Positions 1 to 13,014 are shown, counted from the stretch's first letter. The stretch is 64,000 nucleotides of DNA from Nomia melanderi (GCF_051020985.1 NW_027475147.1:930001-994000), one strand, 5' to 3'. The notes: generated by a model from the letters alone, not told the origin. A program made the numbers and translations.

Positions 1-164
1 AATTCACTTTGATTTATTGCGCTATCTCTAATAGCACCCGAGATATCACCAGATATATATTGGATTTTCCCCTGACCCTGAGTGTCCGGCCCCATGAGAC
101 TGTGGTTTTCTCGGCCCCTGGTGGTCCGAGGTCGTTCCCGCTGCACAGATTCACGCGCCAGGGC

Positions 165-890
165 CTCCTACAGACAATGCACTTTGATTTATCGCGCTAT
201 CTGTAATAGAACCCGAGATATCACCAGATATATATTGGATTTTTCCCTGACCCTGAGTGCCCGGCCCCATGCGTCGGTGGTTTTCTCGGCCCCTGGTGGT
301 CAGAGATCGATCTCGCTGCACAGATTCATGCGCTAGGGCCTCCTGCAGACAATGCACTTTGATTCATTGCGCTATCTGTAATAGCACCCGAGATATCACC
401 AGATATATATTGGATTTTTCCCTGACCCTGAGTGTTCGGCCCCATGAGACGGTGGTTTTCTCGGCCCCTGGTGGTCCGAGGTCGTTCCCGCTGCACAGAT
501 TCATGCGCCAGGGCCTCCTGCAGATAATTCACTTTGGTTTATTGCGCTATCTCTAATAGCACCCGAGATATCACCAGGTATATATTGGATTCTTCCCTGA
601 CCCTGAGTGTCCGGCCCCATGAGACGGTGGTTTTCTCGGCCCCTGGTGGTCCGAGGTCGTTCCCGCTGCACAGATTCATGCGCCGGGGCCTAATACAGAC
701 AATGCACTTTGATTTCTTGGGCTAGCTGTAATAGCACCCGAGATATCACCAGATATATATTGGATTTTTCCCTGAGCCTGAGTGTCCGGCCCCATGAGAC
801 GGTGGTTTTCTCGGCCCCTGGTGGTCCGAGGTCTTTCCCGTTGCACAGATTCATGCGCCAGGGCCTCCTGCAGATAATTCACTTTGGTTT
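165..890 (+). repeat. Duplication A1 (36-monomer offset), copy 1
   Basis: Matches 6,465-7,190 at offset 6,300 bp. Shared diagnostic bases include TAATAGAACCCGAG at 203-216, the AGATCGATCTCGCTGC variant near 303, CACCAGGTATATATTGG near 572 and CGGGGCCTAATACAG near 683. Several substitutions separate the copies, so this pair is older than the large duplication. Confidence 0.75.
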
Positions 891-1689
891 ATTGCGCTAT
901 CTCTAATAGCACCCGAGATATCACCAGATATATATTGGATTTTCCCCTGACCCTGAGCGTCCGGCCCCATGAGACTGTGGTTTTCTCGGCCCCTGGTGGT
1001 CCGAGGTCGTTCCCGCTACACAGATTCATGCGCCAGGGCCTCCTACAGACAATGCACTCTGATTTATTGCGCTATCTGTAATAGCACCCGAGATATCACC
1101 AGATATATATTGGATTTTCCCCTGACCCTGAGTGTCCGGCCCCATGAGACGGTTGTTGTCTCGGCCCCTGGAGGTCCGAGGACGTTCCCGCAGCACAGAT
1201 TCATGCGCCCGGAGCCCCTGCAGATAATTCACTTTGGTTTATTGCGCTATCTGTAATAGCACCCGAGAAATCACCAGAAATATATTGGATTTTTCCCTGA
1301 CCCTGAGTGTCCGGCCCCATGAGACGGTTGTTGTCTCGGCCCCTCGTGGTCCGAGGTCGTTCCCGCTGCACAGATTCATGCGCCAGGGCCTCCTGCAGAT
1401 AATTCACTTTGGTTTATTGCGCTATCTCTAATAGCACCCGAGATATCACCAGATATATATTGGATTTTACCCTGACCCTGAGTGTCCGGCCCCATGAGAC
1501 TGTGGTTTTCTCGGCCCCTGGTGGTCCGAGGTCGTTCCCGCTGCACAGATTCATGCGCCAGGGCCTCCTACAGTCAATGCACTTTGATTTATTGCGCTAT
1601 CTGTAATAGCACCCGAGCTATCACCAGATATATATTGGATTTTTCCCTGACCCTGAGTGCCCGGCCCCATGTGTCGGTGGTTTTCTCGG

Positions 1690-2450
1690 CCCCTGGTGAT
1701 CCGAGGTCGTTCCCGCTGCACAGATTCATTCGCAAGGGCCTCCTGCAGACAATGCACTTTGATTTATTGCGCTATCTGTAATAGCACCCGAGATATCACC
1801 AGATATATATTTGATTTTTCCCTGACCCTGAGTGTCCGGCCCCATGAGATGGTGGTTTTCTCGTCCCCTGGTGGTCCGAGGTCGTTCCCGCTGCACAGAT
1901 GCATGCACCAGGGCCTCCTGCAAATAATTCACTTTGGTTTATTGCGCTATCTCTAATAGCACCCGTGATTTCACCAGATATATATTTGATTTTTCCCTGA
2001 CCCTGAGTGTCCGGCCCCATGAGACGGTGGTTTTCTCGGCCCCTCGTGGTCCGAGGTCGTTCCCGGTGCACAGATGCATGCGGCAGGGCCTCCTGCAGAT
2101 AACTAACTTTGGTTTATTGCGCCATCTCTAATAGCACCCGAGATATCACCAGATATATATTGGATTTTTCCCTGACCCTGAGTGTCCGGCCCCATGAGAC
2201 GGTGGTCTTCTCGGCCCCCGGTGGCCCGAGGTCGTTCCCGCTGCACAGATTCATTCGCCAGGGCCTCCTCCAGATAATTCACTTTGGTTTATTGCGCTAT
2301 CTCTAATAGCACCCGAGATATCACCAGATATATATTGGATTTTCCCCTGACCCTGAGTGTCCGGCCCCATAAGACTGTGGTTATCTCGGCCCCTGGTGGT
2401 CCGACGTCGTTCCTGCTGGCCAGATTCATGCGCCTGGGCCTCCTACAGAC
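1690..2450 (+). repeat. Duplication A2 (14-monomer offset), copy 1
   Basis: Matches 4,140-4,900 at offset 2,450 bp. Shared markers are CATTCGCAAGGGCCTCC, ATTTGATTTTTCCC, CTGCAAATAATTC, CACCCGTGATTTCACC and CAGATAACTAACTTTGG. Confidence 0.8.
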
Positions 2451-2980
2451 AATGCACTTTGATTTATTGCGCTATCTCAAACAGCACCCGAGATATCACC
2501 AGATATATATTGGATTTTTCCCTGACCCTGAGTGTCCGGATCCATGAGACGGTGGTTTTCTCGGCCCCTGGTGGTCCGAGGTCGTTCCCGCTGCACAGAT
2601 TCATTCGCCTGGGCCTCCTACAGACAATGCACTTTGATTTATTGCGCTATCTGTAATAGCACCCGAGATATCACCAGATATATATTGGATTTTTCCCTGA
2701 CCCTGAGTGTGCGGCTCCATGAGACGGTGATTTTCTCGGTCCCTGGTGGTCCGAGGTCGTTCCCGCTGCCCAGATTCATGCGCCAGGGCCTCCTACAGAC
2801 AATGCACTTTAGGTTATTGCGCTATCTGTAATAGCACCCCAGATATCACCAGATATATGCTGGATTTTTACATGACCTTGGGTGACGGATTCCGAATATC
2901 TGTAATTTTCTCGGACCCTGGCGGTCCGAGGTCGTTCCCGCTGCACAGATTCATTCGCCTGGGCCTCCTACAGACAATGC
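2090..2980 (+). repeat. Duplication A3 (18-monomer offset), copy 1
   Basis: Matches 5,240-6,130 at offset 3,150 bp. Shared markers include CCATAAGACTGTGGTTATC, GTGTCCGGATCCATGAG, GTGTGCGGCTCCATGAG and the divergent-class segment near 2,858-2,910. It overlaps A2, showing successive duplications with different end points. Confidence 0.8.
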
Positions 2981-3854
2981 ACTTTGATTTATTGCGCTAT
3001 CTCAAATAGCACCCGAGATATCACCAGATATATATTGGATTTTTCCCTGACCCTGAGTGTCCGGCCCCATGTGTCGGTGGTTTTCTCGGCCCCTGGTGGT
3101 CCGAGGTCGTTCCCGCTGCACAGATTCATGAGCCAGGGCCTCCTACAGACAATGCACTTTGATTTATTGCTCTATCTGTAATAGCACCCGAGATATCACC
3201 AGATATATATTGGATTTTCCCCAGACCCTGAGTGTCCGGCCCCATGAGACGGTGGTTTTCTTGGCCCCTGGTGGTCCTAGGTCGTTCCCGCTGCCCAGAT
3301 TCATGCGCCAGGGCCTCCTACAGACAATGCACTTTGGTTTATTGCGCTATCTCTAATAGCACCCGAGATATCACCAGATATTTGCTGGATTTTTACATGA
3401 CCTTGGGTGACGGATTCCGAATATCTGTAATTTTCTCGGCCACTGGTGGTCCGAGGTCGTTCCTGCTGCACAGATTCATTCGCAAGGGTCTCCTACAGAC
3501 AATGCACTTTGGTTTATTGCGCTATCTGTAGTAGCACCCGAGATATCACCAGATATATATTGGATTTTTCCCTGACCTTGAGTGTCCGGCTCCATGAGAC
3601 GGTGATTTTCTCGGCCCCTGGTCGTCCGAGGTCCTTCCCGCTGCACAGATTCATTCGCCTGGGCCTCCTACAGACAATGCACTTTGATTTAGTGCGCTAT
3701 CTCTAATAGCACCCGAGATATGACCAGATATATATTGGATTTTTCCCTGACCCTGAGTGTCAGGCGCCATGAGACGGTGGTTTTCTTGGCCCCTGGTGGT
3801 CCGAGGTCGTTCCCGCTGCACAGATGCATGCGCCAGGGCCTCCTACAGATAATT

Positions 3855-4235
3855 CACTTTGGTTTATTGCGCTATCTCTAATAGCACCCGAGATATCACC
3901 AGATATATATTGGATTTTCCCCTGACCCTGAGTGTCCGGCCCCGTGAGTCGGTGGTTTTCTCGGCCCCTGGTGGTCCTAGGTCGTTCCCGCTGCCCAGAT
4001 TCATGCGCCAGGGCCTTCTACAGACAATGCACTTTGGTTTATTGCGCTATCTCTAATAGCACCCGAGATATCACCAGATATATATTGGATTTTTCCCCGA
4101 CCCTGGGTGTCCGGCCCCATGAGACGGTGGTTTTCTCGGACCCTGGTGATCCGAGGTCGTTCCCGCTGCACAGATTCATTCGCAAGGGCCTCCTGCAGAC
4201 AATGCACTTTGATTTATTGCGCTATCTGTAATAGC
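3855..4235 (+). repeat. Duplication A4 (19-monomer offset), copy 1
   Basis: Matches 7,180-7,560 at offset 3,325 bp, sharing CCCCGTGAGTCGGTGG and CTCGGACCCTGGTGATCC. Confidence 0.75.
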
Positions 4236-4900
4236 ACCCGAGATATCACCAGATATATATTTGATTTTTCCCTGACCCTGAGTGTCCGGCCCCATGAGAT
4301 GGTGGTTTTCTCGTCCCCTGGTGGTCCGAGGTCGTTCCCGCTGCACAGATGCATGCACCAGGGCCTCCTGCAAATAATTCACTTTGGTTTATTGCACTAT
4401 CTCTAATAGCACCCGTGATTTCACCAGATATATATTTGATTTTTCCCTGACCCTGAGTGTCCGGCCCCATGAGACGGTGGTTTTCTCGGCCCCTGGTGGT
4501 CCGAGGTCGTTCCCGGTGCACAGATGCATGCGGCAGGGCCTCCTGCAGATAACTAACTTTGGATTATTGCGCCATCTCTAATAGCACCCGAGATATCACC
4601 AGATATATATTGGATTTTTCCCTGACCCTGAGTGTCCGGCCCCATGAGACGGTGGTCTTCTCGGCCCCCGGTGGCCCGAGGTCGTTTCCGCTGCACAGAT
4701 TCATTCGCCAGGGCCTCCTGCAGATAATTCACTTTGGTTTATTGCGCTATCTCTAATAGCACCCGAGATATCACCAGATATATATTGGATTTTCCCCTGA
4801 CCCTGAGTGTCCGGCCCCATAAGACTGTGGTTATCTCGGCCCCTGGTGGTCCGACGTCGTTCCTGCTGGCCAGATTCATGCGCCTGGGCATCCTACAGAC
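4140..4900 (+). repeat. Duplication A2, copy 2
   Basis: Partner of 1,690-2,450. The copies part near 2,450/4,900, where this copy runs into TTTAGGTTATTGCGC followed by a divergent-class monomer. Confidence 0.8.
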
Positions 4901-5239
4901 AATGCACTTTAGGTTATTGCGCTATCTGTAATAGCACCCCAGATATCACCAGATATATGCTGGATTTTTACATGACCTTGGGTGACGGATTCCGAATATC
5001 TGTAATTTTCTCGGCCCCTGGTGGTCCGAGGTCGTTCCCGCTGCACAGATTCATTCGCCTGGGCCTCCTACAGACAATGCACTTTGATTTATTGCGCTAT
5101 CTCAAATAGCACCCGAGATATCACCAGATATATATTGGATTTTTCCCTGACCCTGAGAGTCCGGCCCCATGAGACGGTGGTTTCCTCGGCCTCTGGTGGT
5201 CCGAGGTCGTTCCCGCTGCACAGATTCATGCGCCAGGGC

Positions 5240-6130
5240 CTCCTGCAGATAACTAACTTTGGTTTATTGCGCCATCTCTAATAGCACCCGAGATATCACC
5301 AGATATATATTGGATTTTTCCCTGACCCTGAGTGTCCGGCCCCATGAGACGGTGGTCTTCTCGGCCCCCGGTGGCCCGAGGTCGTTCCCGCTGCACAGAT
5401 TCATTCGCCAGGGCCTCCTGCAGATAATTCACTTTGGTTTATTGCGCTATCTCTAATAGCACCCGAGATATCACCAGATATATATTGGATTTTCCCCTGA
5501 CCCTGAGTGTCCGGCCCCATAAGACTGTGGTTATCTCGGCCCCTCGTGGTCCGACGTCGTTCCTGGTGGCCAGATTCATGCGCCTGGGCCTCCTACAGAC
5601 AATGCACTTTGATTTATTGCGCTATCTCAAATAGCACCCGAGATATCACCAGATATATATTGGATTTTTCCCTGACCCTGAGTGTCCGGATCCATGAGAC
5701 GGTGGTTTTCTCGGCCCCTGGTGGTCCGAGGTCGTTCCCGCTGCACAGATTCATTCACCTGGGCCTCCTACAGACAATGCACTTTGATTTATTGCGCTAT
5801 CTGTAATAGCACCCGAGATATCACCAGATATATATTGGATTTTTCCCTGACCCTGAGTGTGCGGCTCCATGAGACGGTGATTTTCTCGGTCCCTGGTGGT
5901 CCGAGGTCGTTCCCGCTGCCCAGATTCATGCGCCAGGGCCTCCTACAGACAATGCACTTTAGGTTATTGCGCTATCTGTAATAGCACCCCAGATATCACC
6001 AGATATATGCTGGATTTTTACACGACCTTGGGTGACGGATTCCGAATATCTGTAATTTTCTCGGCCCCTGGTGGTCCGAGGTCGTTCCCGCTGCACAGAT
6101 TCATTCGCCTGGGCCTCCTACAGACAATGC
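5240..6130 (+). repeat. Duplication A3, copy 2
   Basis: Partner of 2,090-2,980. Differences noticed include CATTCACCTGGG for CATTCGCCTGGG near 5,750 and ACACGACCTTGGG for ACATGACCTTGGG near 6,020. Confidence 0.8.
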
Positions 6131-6850
6131 ACTTTGGTTTATAGCGCTATCTGTAATAGCACCCGAGATATCACCAGATATATATTGGATTTTTCCCTGA
6201 CCCTGAGTGTCCGGCTCCATGAGACGGTGATTTTCTCGTCCCCTGGTGGTCCGACGTCGTTCCCGCTGCCCAGATTCATGCACCAGGGCCTCCTACAGAC
6301 AACGCACTTTGGTTTATTGCGCTATCTGTAATAGCACCCGAGATATCACCAGATATTTGCTGGATTTTTACATGACCTTGGGTGACGGATTCCGAATATC
6401 TGTAATTTTCTCGGCCACTGGTGGTCCGAGGTCGTTCCTGCGGCACAGATTCATTCGCAAGGGCCTCCTACAGACAATGCACTTTGATTTAATGCGCTAT
6501 CTGTAATAGAACCCGAGATATCACCAGATATATATTGGATTTTTCCCTGACCCTGAGTGCCCGGCCCCATGCGTCGGTGGTTTTCTCGGCCCCGGATGGT
6601 CAGAGATCGATCTCGCTGCACAGATTCATGCGCTAGGACCTCCTGCAGACAATGCACTTTGATTTATTGCGCTATCTGTAATAGCACCCGAGATATCACC
6701 AGATATATATTGGATTTTTCCCTGACCCTGAGTGTCCGGCCCTATGAGACGGTGGTTTTCTCGGCCCCTGGTGGTCCGAGGTCGTTCCCGCTGCACAGAT
6801 TCATGCGCCAGGGCCTCCTGCAGATAATTCACTTTGGTTTATTGCGCTAT
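5775..6850 (+). repeat. Duplication A5 (10-monomer offset), copy 1
   Basis: Matches 7,525-8,600 at offset 1,750 bp. It includes two divergent-class monomers and the unusual GGTTTATAGCGCTATC near 6,136. Few differences were seen, so this is the youngest event noticed in domain 1. Confidence 0.85.
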
Positions 6851-7190
6851 CTCTAATAGCACCCGAGATATCACCAGGTATATATTGGATTCTTCCCTGA
6901 CCCTGAGTGTCCGGCCCCATGAGACGGTGGTTTTCTCGGCCCCTGGTGGTCCGAGGTCGTTCCCGCTGCACAGATTCATGCGCCGGGGCCTAATACAGAC
7001 AATGCACTTTCATTTATTGCGCTATCTGTAATAGCACCCGAGATATCACCAGATATATACTGGATTTTTCCCTGGCCCTGAGTGTCCGGCCCCATGAGAC
7101 GGTGGTTTTCTCGGCCCCTGGTGGTTCGAGGTCGTTCCCGCTGCACAGATTCATGCGCCAGGGCCTCCTGCAGATAATTCACTTTGGTTT
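6465..7190 (+). repeat. Duplication A1, copy 2
   Basis: Partner of 165-890. It overlaps the 10-monomer duplication 5,775-6,850, so it was also partly recopied to 7.5-8.6 kb. Confidence 0.75.
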
Positions 7191-7560
7191 ATTGCGCCAT
7201 CTCTACTAGCACCCGAGATATCACCAGATATATATTGGATTTTCCCCTGACCCTGAGTGTCCGGCCCCGTGAGTCGGTGGTTTTCTCGGCCCCTGGTGGT
7301 CCTAGGTCGTTCCCGCTGCCCAGATTCATGCGCCAGGGCCTCCTACAGACAATGCACTTTGGTTTATTGCGCTATCTCTAATAGCACCCGAGATATCACC
7401 AGATATATATTGGATTTTTCACCGACCCTGGGTGTCCGGCCCCATGAGACGGTGGTTTTCTCGGACCCTGGTGATCCGAGGTCGTTCCCGCTGCACAGAT
7501 TCATTCGCAAGGGCCTCCTGCAGACAATGCACTTTGATTTATTGCGCTATCTGTAATAGC
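7180..7560 (+). repeat. Duplication A4, copy 2
   Basis: Partner of 3,855-4,235. It differs by CTCTACTAGCACCC in place of CTCTAATAGCACCC at its left end. Confidence 0.75.
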
Positions 7561-8600
7561 ACCCGAGATATCACCAGATATATATTGGATTTTTCCCTGA
7601 CCCTGAGTGTGCGGCTCCATGAGACGGTGATTTTCTCGGTCCCTGGTGGTCCGAGGCCGTTCCCGCTGCCCAGATTCATGCGCCAGGGCCTCCTACAGAC
7701 AATGCACTTTAGGTTATTGCGCTATCTGTAATAGCACCCCAGATATCACCAGATATATGCTGGATTTTTACATGACCTTGGGTGACGGATTCCGAATATC
7801 TGTAATTTTCTCGGCCCCTGGTGGTCCGAGGTCGTTCCCGCTGCACAGATTCATTCGCCTGGGCCTCCTACAGACAATGCACTTTGGTTTATAGCGCTAT
7901 CTGTAATAGCACCCGAGATATCACCAGATATATATTGGATTTTTCCCTGACCCTGAGTGTCCGGCTCCATGAGACGGTGATTTTCTCGTCCCCTGGTGGT
8001 CCGACGTCGTTCCCGCTGCCCAGATTCATGCGCCAGGGCCTCCTACAGACAATGCACTTTGGTTTATTGCGCTATCTGTAATAGCACCCGAGATATCACC
8101 AGATATTTGCTGGATTTTTACATGACCTTGGGTGACGGATTCCGAATATCTGTAATTTTCTCGGCCACTGGTGGTCCGAGGTCGTTCCTGCGGCACAGAT
8201 TCATTCGCAAGGGCCTCCTACAGACAATGCACTTTGATTTAATGCGCTATCTGTAATAGAACCCGAGATATCACCAGATATATATTGGATTTTTCCCTGA
8301 CCCTGAGTGCCCGGCCCCATGCGTCGGTGGTTTTCTCGGCCCCGGATGGTCAGAGATCGATCTCGCTGCACAGATTCATGCGCTAGGGCCTCCTGCAGAC
8401 AATGCACTTTGATTTATTGCGCTATCTGTAATAGCACCCGAGATATCACCAGATATATATTGGATTCTTCCCTGACCCTGAGTGTCCGGCCCCATGAGAC
8501 GGTGGTTTTCTCGGCCCCTGGTGGTCCGAGGTCGTTCCCGCTGCACAGATTCATGCGCCAGGGCCTCCTGCAGATAATTCACTTTGGTTTATTGCGCCAT
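7525..8600 (+). repeat. Duplication A5, copy 2
   Basis: Partner of 5,775-6,850. Shared markers include GGTTTATAGCGCTATC near 7,886, CCCGGATGGTCAGAGATCG near 8,341 and TGATTTAATGCGC near 8,235. Confidence 0.85.
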
Positions 8601-9083
8601 CTCTACTAGCACCCGAGATATCACCAGATATATATTGGATTTTTCCCTGACCCTAACAGTCCGGCCCCATGAGACGGTGATTTTCTCGGCCCCTGTTTGT
8701 CCGAGGTCGATCCCGCTGCACAGATTCATGCGCCAGGGCCTCCTGCAGACAATGCACTTTGATTTATTGCGCTATCTCTAATAGCAGCCGAGATATCACC
8801 AGATATATATTGGATTTTCCCCTGACCCTGAGTGGCCGGCCCCATGAGACGGTGGTCTTCTCGGCCACTGGTGGTCCGAGGTCGTTCCCGCTGCCCAGAT
8901 TCATGCGCCAGTGCCTCCTACAGACAATGCACTTTGATTTATTGCTCTATCTCTAATAGCACGCGAGATATCACCAGATATATATTGGATTTTCCCCAGA
9001 CCCTGAGCGGCCAGCCCCATGAGACGGTGGTTTTCTCGGCCCCTGGTGGTCCGAGGTCGTTCCCGCTGCCCAGATTCATGCGC
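8582..9083 (+). repeat. Duplication B1, copy 1
   Basis: Matches 11,906-12,407 at offset 3,324 bp. Shared markers are CTCTACTAGCACCC, CCCTGTTTGTCCGAGG, AATAGCAGCCGAG, GAGTGGCCGGCC and GAGCGGCCAGCC. Confidence 0.85.
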
Positions 9084-10149
9084 CACGGCCTCCTACTGAC
9101 AATGCACTTTGATTTATTGCGCTATCTGTAATAGCACCCGAGATATCACCAGATATATATTGGATTTTCCCCTCAGCCTGAGTATCCGGCCCCGTTAGAC
9201 GGTGATTTTCTCGGCCCCTGGTGGTCCGAGGTCGTTCCCGCTGCACACATTCATGCGCCAGGGCCTCCTGCAGATAATTCACTTTGGTTTATTGCGCTAT
9301 CTCTAATAGCACCCGAGATATCACCAGATATATATTGGATTTTCCCCTGACTCTGGGTGTCCGGCCCCATGAAACGGTGGTTTTCTCGGCCCCTGGTGGT
9401 CCGAGGTCGTTCCCGCTGCACAGATTCATGCGCCAGGGACTCCTAGAGATAATTCACTTTCGTTTATTGCGCTATCTCTAATAGCGACCGGGATATCACC
9501 AAATATATATTGGATTTTCCACTGACTCTGGGTGTCCGGCCCCATGAGACGGTGGTTTTCTCGGCACCTGGTGGTCCGAGGACCTTCCCGCTTCCCAGAT
9601 TCAGGCGCCAGGACCTCCTGCAGATAACTCACTTGGTTTATTGCGCTATCTCTAATAGCACCCGAGATATCACCAGATATATATTGGATTTTTCCCTGAC
9701 CCTGAGTGTCCGGCCCCATGAGACGGTGGTTTTCTCGGCCCCTGGTGGTCCGAGGTCGTTCCCGCTGCACAGATTCATGCGCCAGGGCCTCCTGCAGATA
9801 ATTCACTTTCGTTTATTGCGCTATCTCTAATAGCACCCGAGATATCACCAGATATATATTGGATTTTCCACTGACCCTGAGTGTCCGGCCCCATGAGACG
9901 GTGGTTTTCTCGGCCCCTGGTGGTCCGAGGTCGATCCCGCTGCACAGATTCATGCGCCAGGGCCTCCTACAGACAATGCACTTTGATTTATTGCGCTATC
10001 TGTAATAGCACCCGAGATATCACCACATATATATTGGATTTTTCCCTGACCCAGAGTGTCCGGCCCCATGAGACGGTGGTTTTCTCGGCCCCTGGTGGTC
10101 CGAGGTCGTTCCCGCTGCACACATTCATGCGCCAGAGCCTCCTACAGAC

Positions 10150-10583
10150 AATGCACTTTGATTCATTGCGCTATCTGTAATAGCACCCGAGATATCACCA
10201 GATATATATTGGATATTTCCCTCACCCTGAGTGTCCGGCCCCATGAGACGGTGGTTTTCTCGGCTCCCGGTGGTCCGAGGTAGTTCCCGCTGCACAGATT
10301 CATGCGCCAGGGCCTCCTACAGATAACTCACTTTCGTTTATTGCGCTATCTCTAATAGCACCCGAGATATCACCAGATATATATTGGATTTTTCCCTTAC
10401 CCTGAGTGTCCGGCCCCATGAGACGGTGGTTTTCTCGGCCCCTGGTGGTCCTAGGTCGTTCCCGCTGCACAGATGCATGCGCCAGGGCCTCCTGCAGATA
10501 ATTCCCTTTGGCTTATTGCGCTATCTCTAATAGCACCCGAGATATCACCAGATATATATTGGATTTTCCCCTGACCCTGAGTG
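10150..10583 (+). repeat. Duplication B2 (4-monomer offset), copy 1
   Basis: Matches 10,850-11,283 at offset 700 bp. Shared markers are TTGGATATTTCCCTCACCC, CGGCTCCCGGTGG, CCGAGGTAGTTCCC and TTCCCTTTGGCTTATTG. Confidence 0.8.
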
Positions 10584-10795
10584 GCCGGCCCCATGAGACG
10601 GTGGTCTTCTCGGCCCCTGGTGGTCCGAGGTCGTTCCCGCTGCCCAGATTCATGCGCCACGGCCTCCTACTGACAATGCACTTTGATTTATTGCGCTATC
10701 TGTAATAGCACCCGAAATATCACCAGATATATATTGGATATTTCCCTCACCCTGAGTGTCCAGCCCCATGAGACGATGGTTTTCTCGGCCCCTGG
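10390..10795 (+). repeat. Duplication B3 (15-monomer offset), copy 1
   Basis: Matches 13,015-13,420 at offset 2,625 bp, sharing TTCCCTTTGGCTTATTG, GAGTGGCCGGCC, CGCCACGGCCTCCTACTGAC and GAGTGTCCAGCC. A few substitutions separate the copies. Confidence 0.75.
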
Positions 10796-10849
10796 TGGTC
10801 CGAGGTCGTTCCCGCTGCACAGATTCGTGCGCCAGGGCCTCCTACAGAC

Positions 10850-11283
10850 AATGCACTTTGATTTATTGCGCTATCTGTAATAGCACCCGAGATATCACCA
10901 GATATATATTGGATATTTCCCTCACCCTGAGTGTCCGGCCCCATGAGACGGTGGTTTTCTCGGCTCCCGGTGGTCCGAGGTAGTTCCCGCTGCACAGATT
11001 CATGCGCCAGGGCCTCCTACAGATAACTCACTTTCGTTTATTGCGCTATCTCTAATAGCACCCGAGATATTACCAGATATATATTGGATTTTTCCCTTAC
11101 CCTGAGTGTCCGGCCCCATGAGACGGTGGTTTTCTCGGCCCCTGGTGGTCCTAGGTCGTTCCCGCTGCACAGATGCATGCGCCAGGGCCTCCTGCAGATA
11201 ATTCCCTTTGGCTTATTGCGCTATCTCTAATAGCACCCGAGATATCACCAGATATATATTGGATTTTCCCCTGACCCTGAGTG
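10850..11283 (+). repeat. Duplication B2, copy 2
   Basis: Partner of 10,150-10,583, ending where GAGTGTCCGG replaces GAGTGGCCGG. Confidence 0.8.
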
Positions 11284-11341
11284 TCCGGCCCCATGAGACT
11301 GTGGTTTTCTCGGCCCCTGGTGGTCCGAGGTCGTTCCCGCT

Positions 11342-11916
11342 GCACAGATTCATGCGCCAGGGCCTCCTACAGACAATGCACTTTGATTTATTGCGCTATC
11401 TCTAATAGCACCCAAGATATCACCAGATATATATAGGGTTTTTCCCTGACCCTGACTGTCCGGCCCCATGAGACGGTGATTTTCTCGGCCCCTACGGGTC
11501 CGAGGTTGTTCTCGCTGCACAGATTCATGCGCCAGGGCCTCCTGCAGATAATTCACTTTGGTTTATTGCGCTATCTCTAACAGCACCCAAGATATCACCA
11601 GATATATATGGGATTTTTCCCTGACCCTGAGTGTCCGGCCCCATGAGACTGTGGTTTTTTCGGCCCCTGGTGGTCCGAGGTTGTTCCCGTTGCACAGACT
11701 CATGCGCCAGGGCCTCCTGCAGATAATTCACTTTGATTTATTGCGCTATCTGTAATAGCACCCGAGATATCACCAGATATATATTGGATTTTTCACTGAC
11801 CCTAAGTGTCCGGCCCATCGGGACGGTGGTTTTCTCGGCCCCTGGTGATCCGAGGTCGTTCCCGCTGCACAGATTCATGCGCCAGGGCCTCCTACAGATA
11901 ACTCACTTTGGTTTAT
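11342..11916 (+). repeat. Duplication B4 (6-monomer offset), copy 1
   Basis: Matches 12,392-12,966 at offset 1,050 bp. Shared markers are ATATAGGGTTTTTCCC, CCCCTACGGGTCC, CTCTAACAGCACCCAAG and GGCCCATCGGGACGG. Confidence 0.85.
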
Positions 11917-12407
11917 TGCGCCATCTCTACTAGCACCCGAGATATCACCAGATATATATTGGATTTTTCCCTGACCCTAACAGTCCGGCCCCATGAGACG
12001 GTGATTTTCTCGGCCCCTGTTTGTCCGAGGTCGATCCCGCTGCACAGGTTCATGCGCCAGGGCCTCCTGCAGACAATGCACTTTGATTTATTGCGCTATC
12101 TCTAATAGCAGCCGAGATATCACCAGATATATATTGGATTTTCCCCTGACCCTGAGTGGCCGGCCCCATGAGACGGTGGTCTTCTCGGCCACTGGTGGTC
12201 CGAGGTCGTTCCCGCTGCCCAGATTCATGCGCCAGTGCCTCCTACAGACAATGCACTTTGATTTATTGCTCTATCTCTAATAGCACGCGAGATATCACCA
12301 GATATATATTGGATTTTCCCCAGACCCTGAGCGGCCAGCCCCATGAGACGGTGGTTTTCTCGGCCCCTGGTGGTCCGAGGTCGTTCCCGCTGCCCAGATT
12401 CATGCGC
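11906..12407 (+). repeat. Duplication B1, copy 2
   Basis: Partner of 8,582-9,083. One difference noticed is GCACAGGTTCATG against GCACAGATTCATG. It sits between the two halves of B4, so B4 is interrupted by it. Confidence 0.85.
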
Positions 12408-12966
12408 CAGGGCCTCCTACAGACAATGCACTTTGATTTATTGCGCTATCTCTAATAGCACCCAAGATATCACCAGATATATATAGGGTTTTTCCCTGAC
12501 CCTGACTGTCCGGCCCCATGAGACGGTGACTTTCTCGGCCCCTACGGGTCCGAGGTTGTTCTCGCTGCACAGATTCATGCGCCAGGGCCTCCTGCAGATA
12601 ATTCACTTTGGTTTATTGCGCTATCTCTAACAGCACCCAAGATATCACCAGATATATATGGGATTTTTCCCTGACCCTGAGTGTCCGGCCCCATGAGACT
12701 GTGGTTTTTTCGGCCCCTGGTGGTCCGAGGTTGTTCCCGTTGCACAGACTCATGCGCCAGGTCCTCCTGCAGATAATTCACTTTGATTTATTGCGCTATC
12801 TGTAATAGCACCCGAGATATCACCAGATATATATTGGATTTTTCACTGACCCTAAGTGTCCGGCCCATCGGGACGGTGGTTTTCTCGGCCCCTGGTGATC
12901 CGAGGTCGTTCCCGCTGCACAGATTCATGCGCCAGGGCCTCCTACAGATAACTCACTTTGGTTTAT
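12392..12966 (+). repeat. Duplication B4, copy 2
   Basis: Partner of 11,342-11,916. Differences noticed are GTGACTTTCTCGG for GTGATTTTCTCGG and CAGGTCCTCC for CAGGGCCTCC. Confidence 0.85.
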
Positions 12967-13014
12967 TGCGCTATCTATAATAGCACCCGAGATATCACCA
13001 CATATATATTGGAT

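Larger units (their letters stand above)
2858..8160 (+). repeat. Cluster of seven divergent (type i) monomers
   Basis: At about 2,858, 3,382, 4,958, 6,008, 6,357, 7,758 and 8,108 the ~53 bp between the ATATC dyad and TCTCGG are replaced by an equal-length sequence containing TGCTGGATTTTTACATGACC, TTGGGTGACGGATTCCG and AATATCTGTAATTTTC. The flanks are ordinary, so each unit is a chimera within a 175-bp frame. Several copies are duplicates of one another through A3 and A5. Confidence 0.9.
1..8600 (+). repeat. Domain 1: overlapping local duplications with divergent monomers
   Basis: All visible offsets here are exact multiples of 175 bp, and no 174-bp unit was noticed. Duplications overlap: offsets are 1,750, 2,450, 3,150, 3,325 and 6,300 bp, that is 10, 14, 18, 19 and 36 monomers. 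Seven monomers of the divergent GGTGACGGATTCCGAATATC class lie here, after which the class is absent for about 23.7 kb. Confidence 0.8.

Noticed and set aside
1..10. AATTC at the first base as a possible cloning-site (EcoRI) artefact
   Set aside because: AATTCACTTT is a normal part of many monomers and is usually preceded by GAT, so the window start simply coincides with this point in the repeat.
9..206. Recurring 65-, 68-, 86- and 99-codon open frames every 175 bp on both strands
   Set aside because: They are translations of the satellite itself. Since 175 is one more than a multiple of three, each frame recurs every three monomers. Frames overlap each other on both strands, lack any consistent start context and end at monomer-borne stops such as TAATAG.
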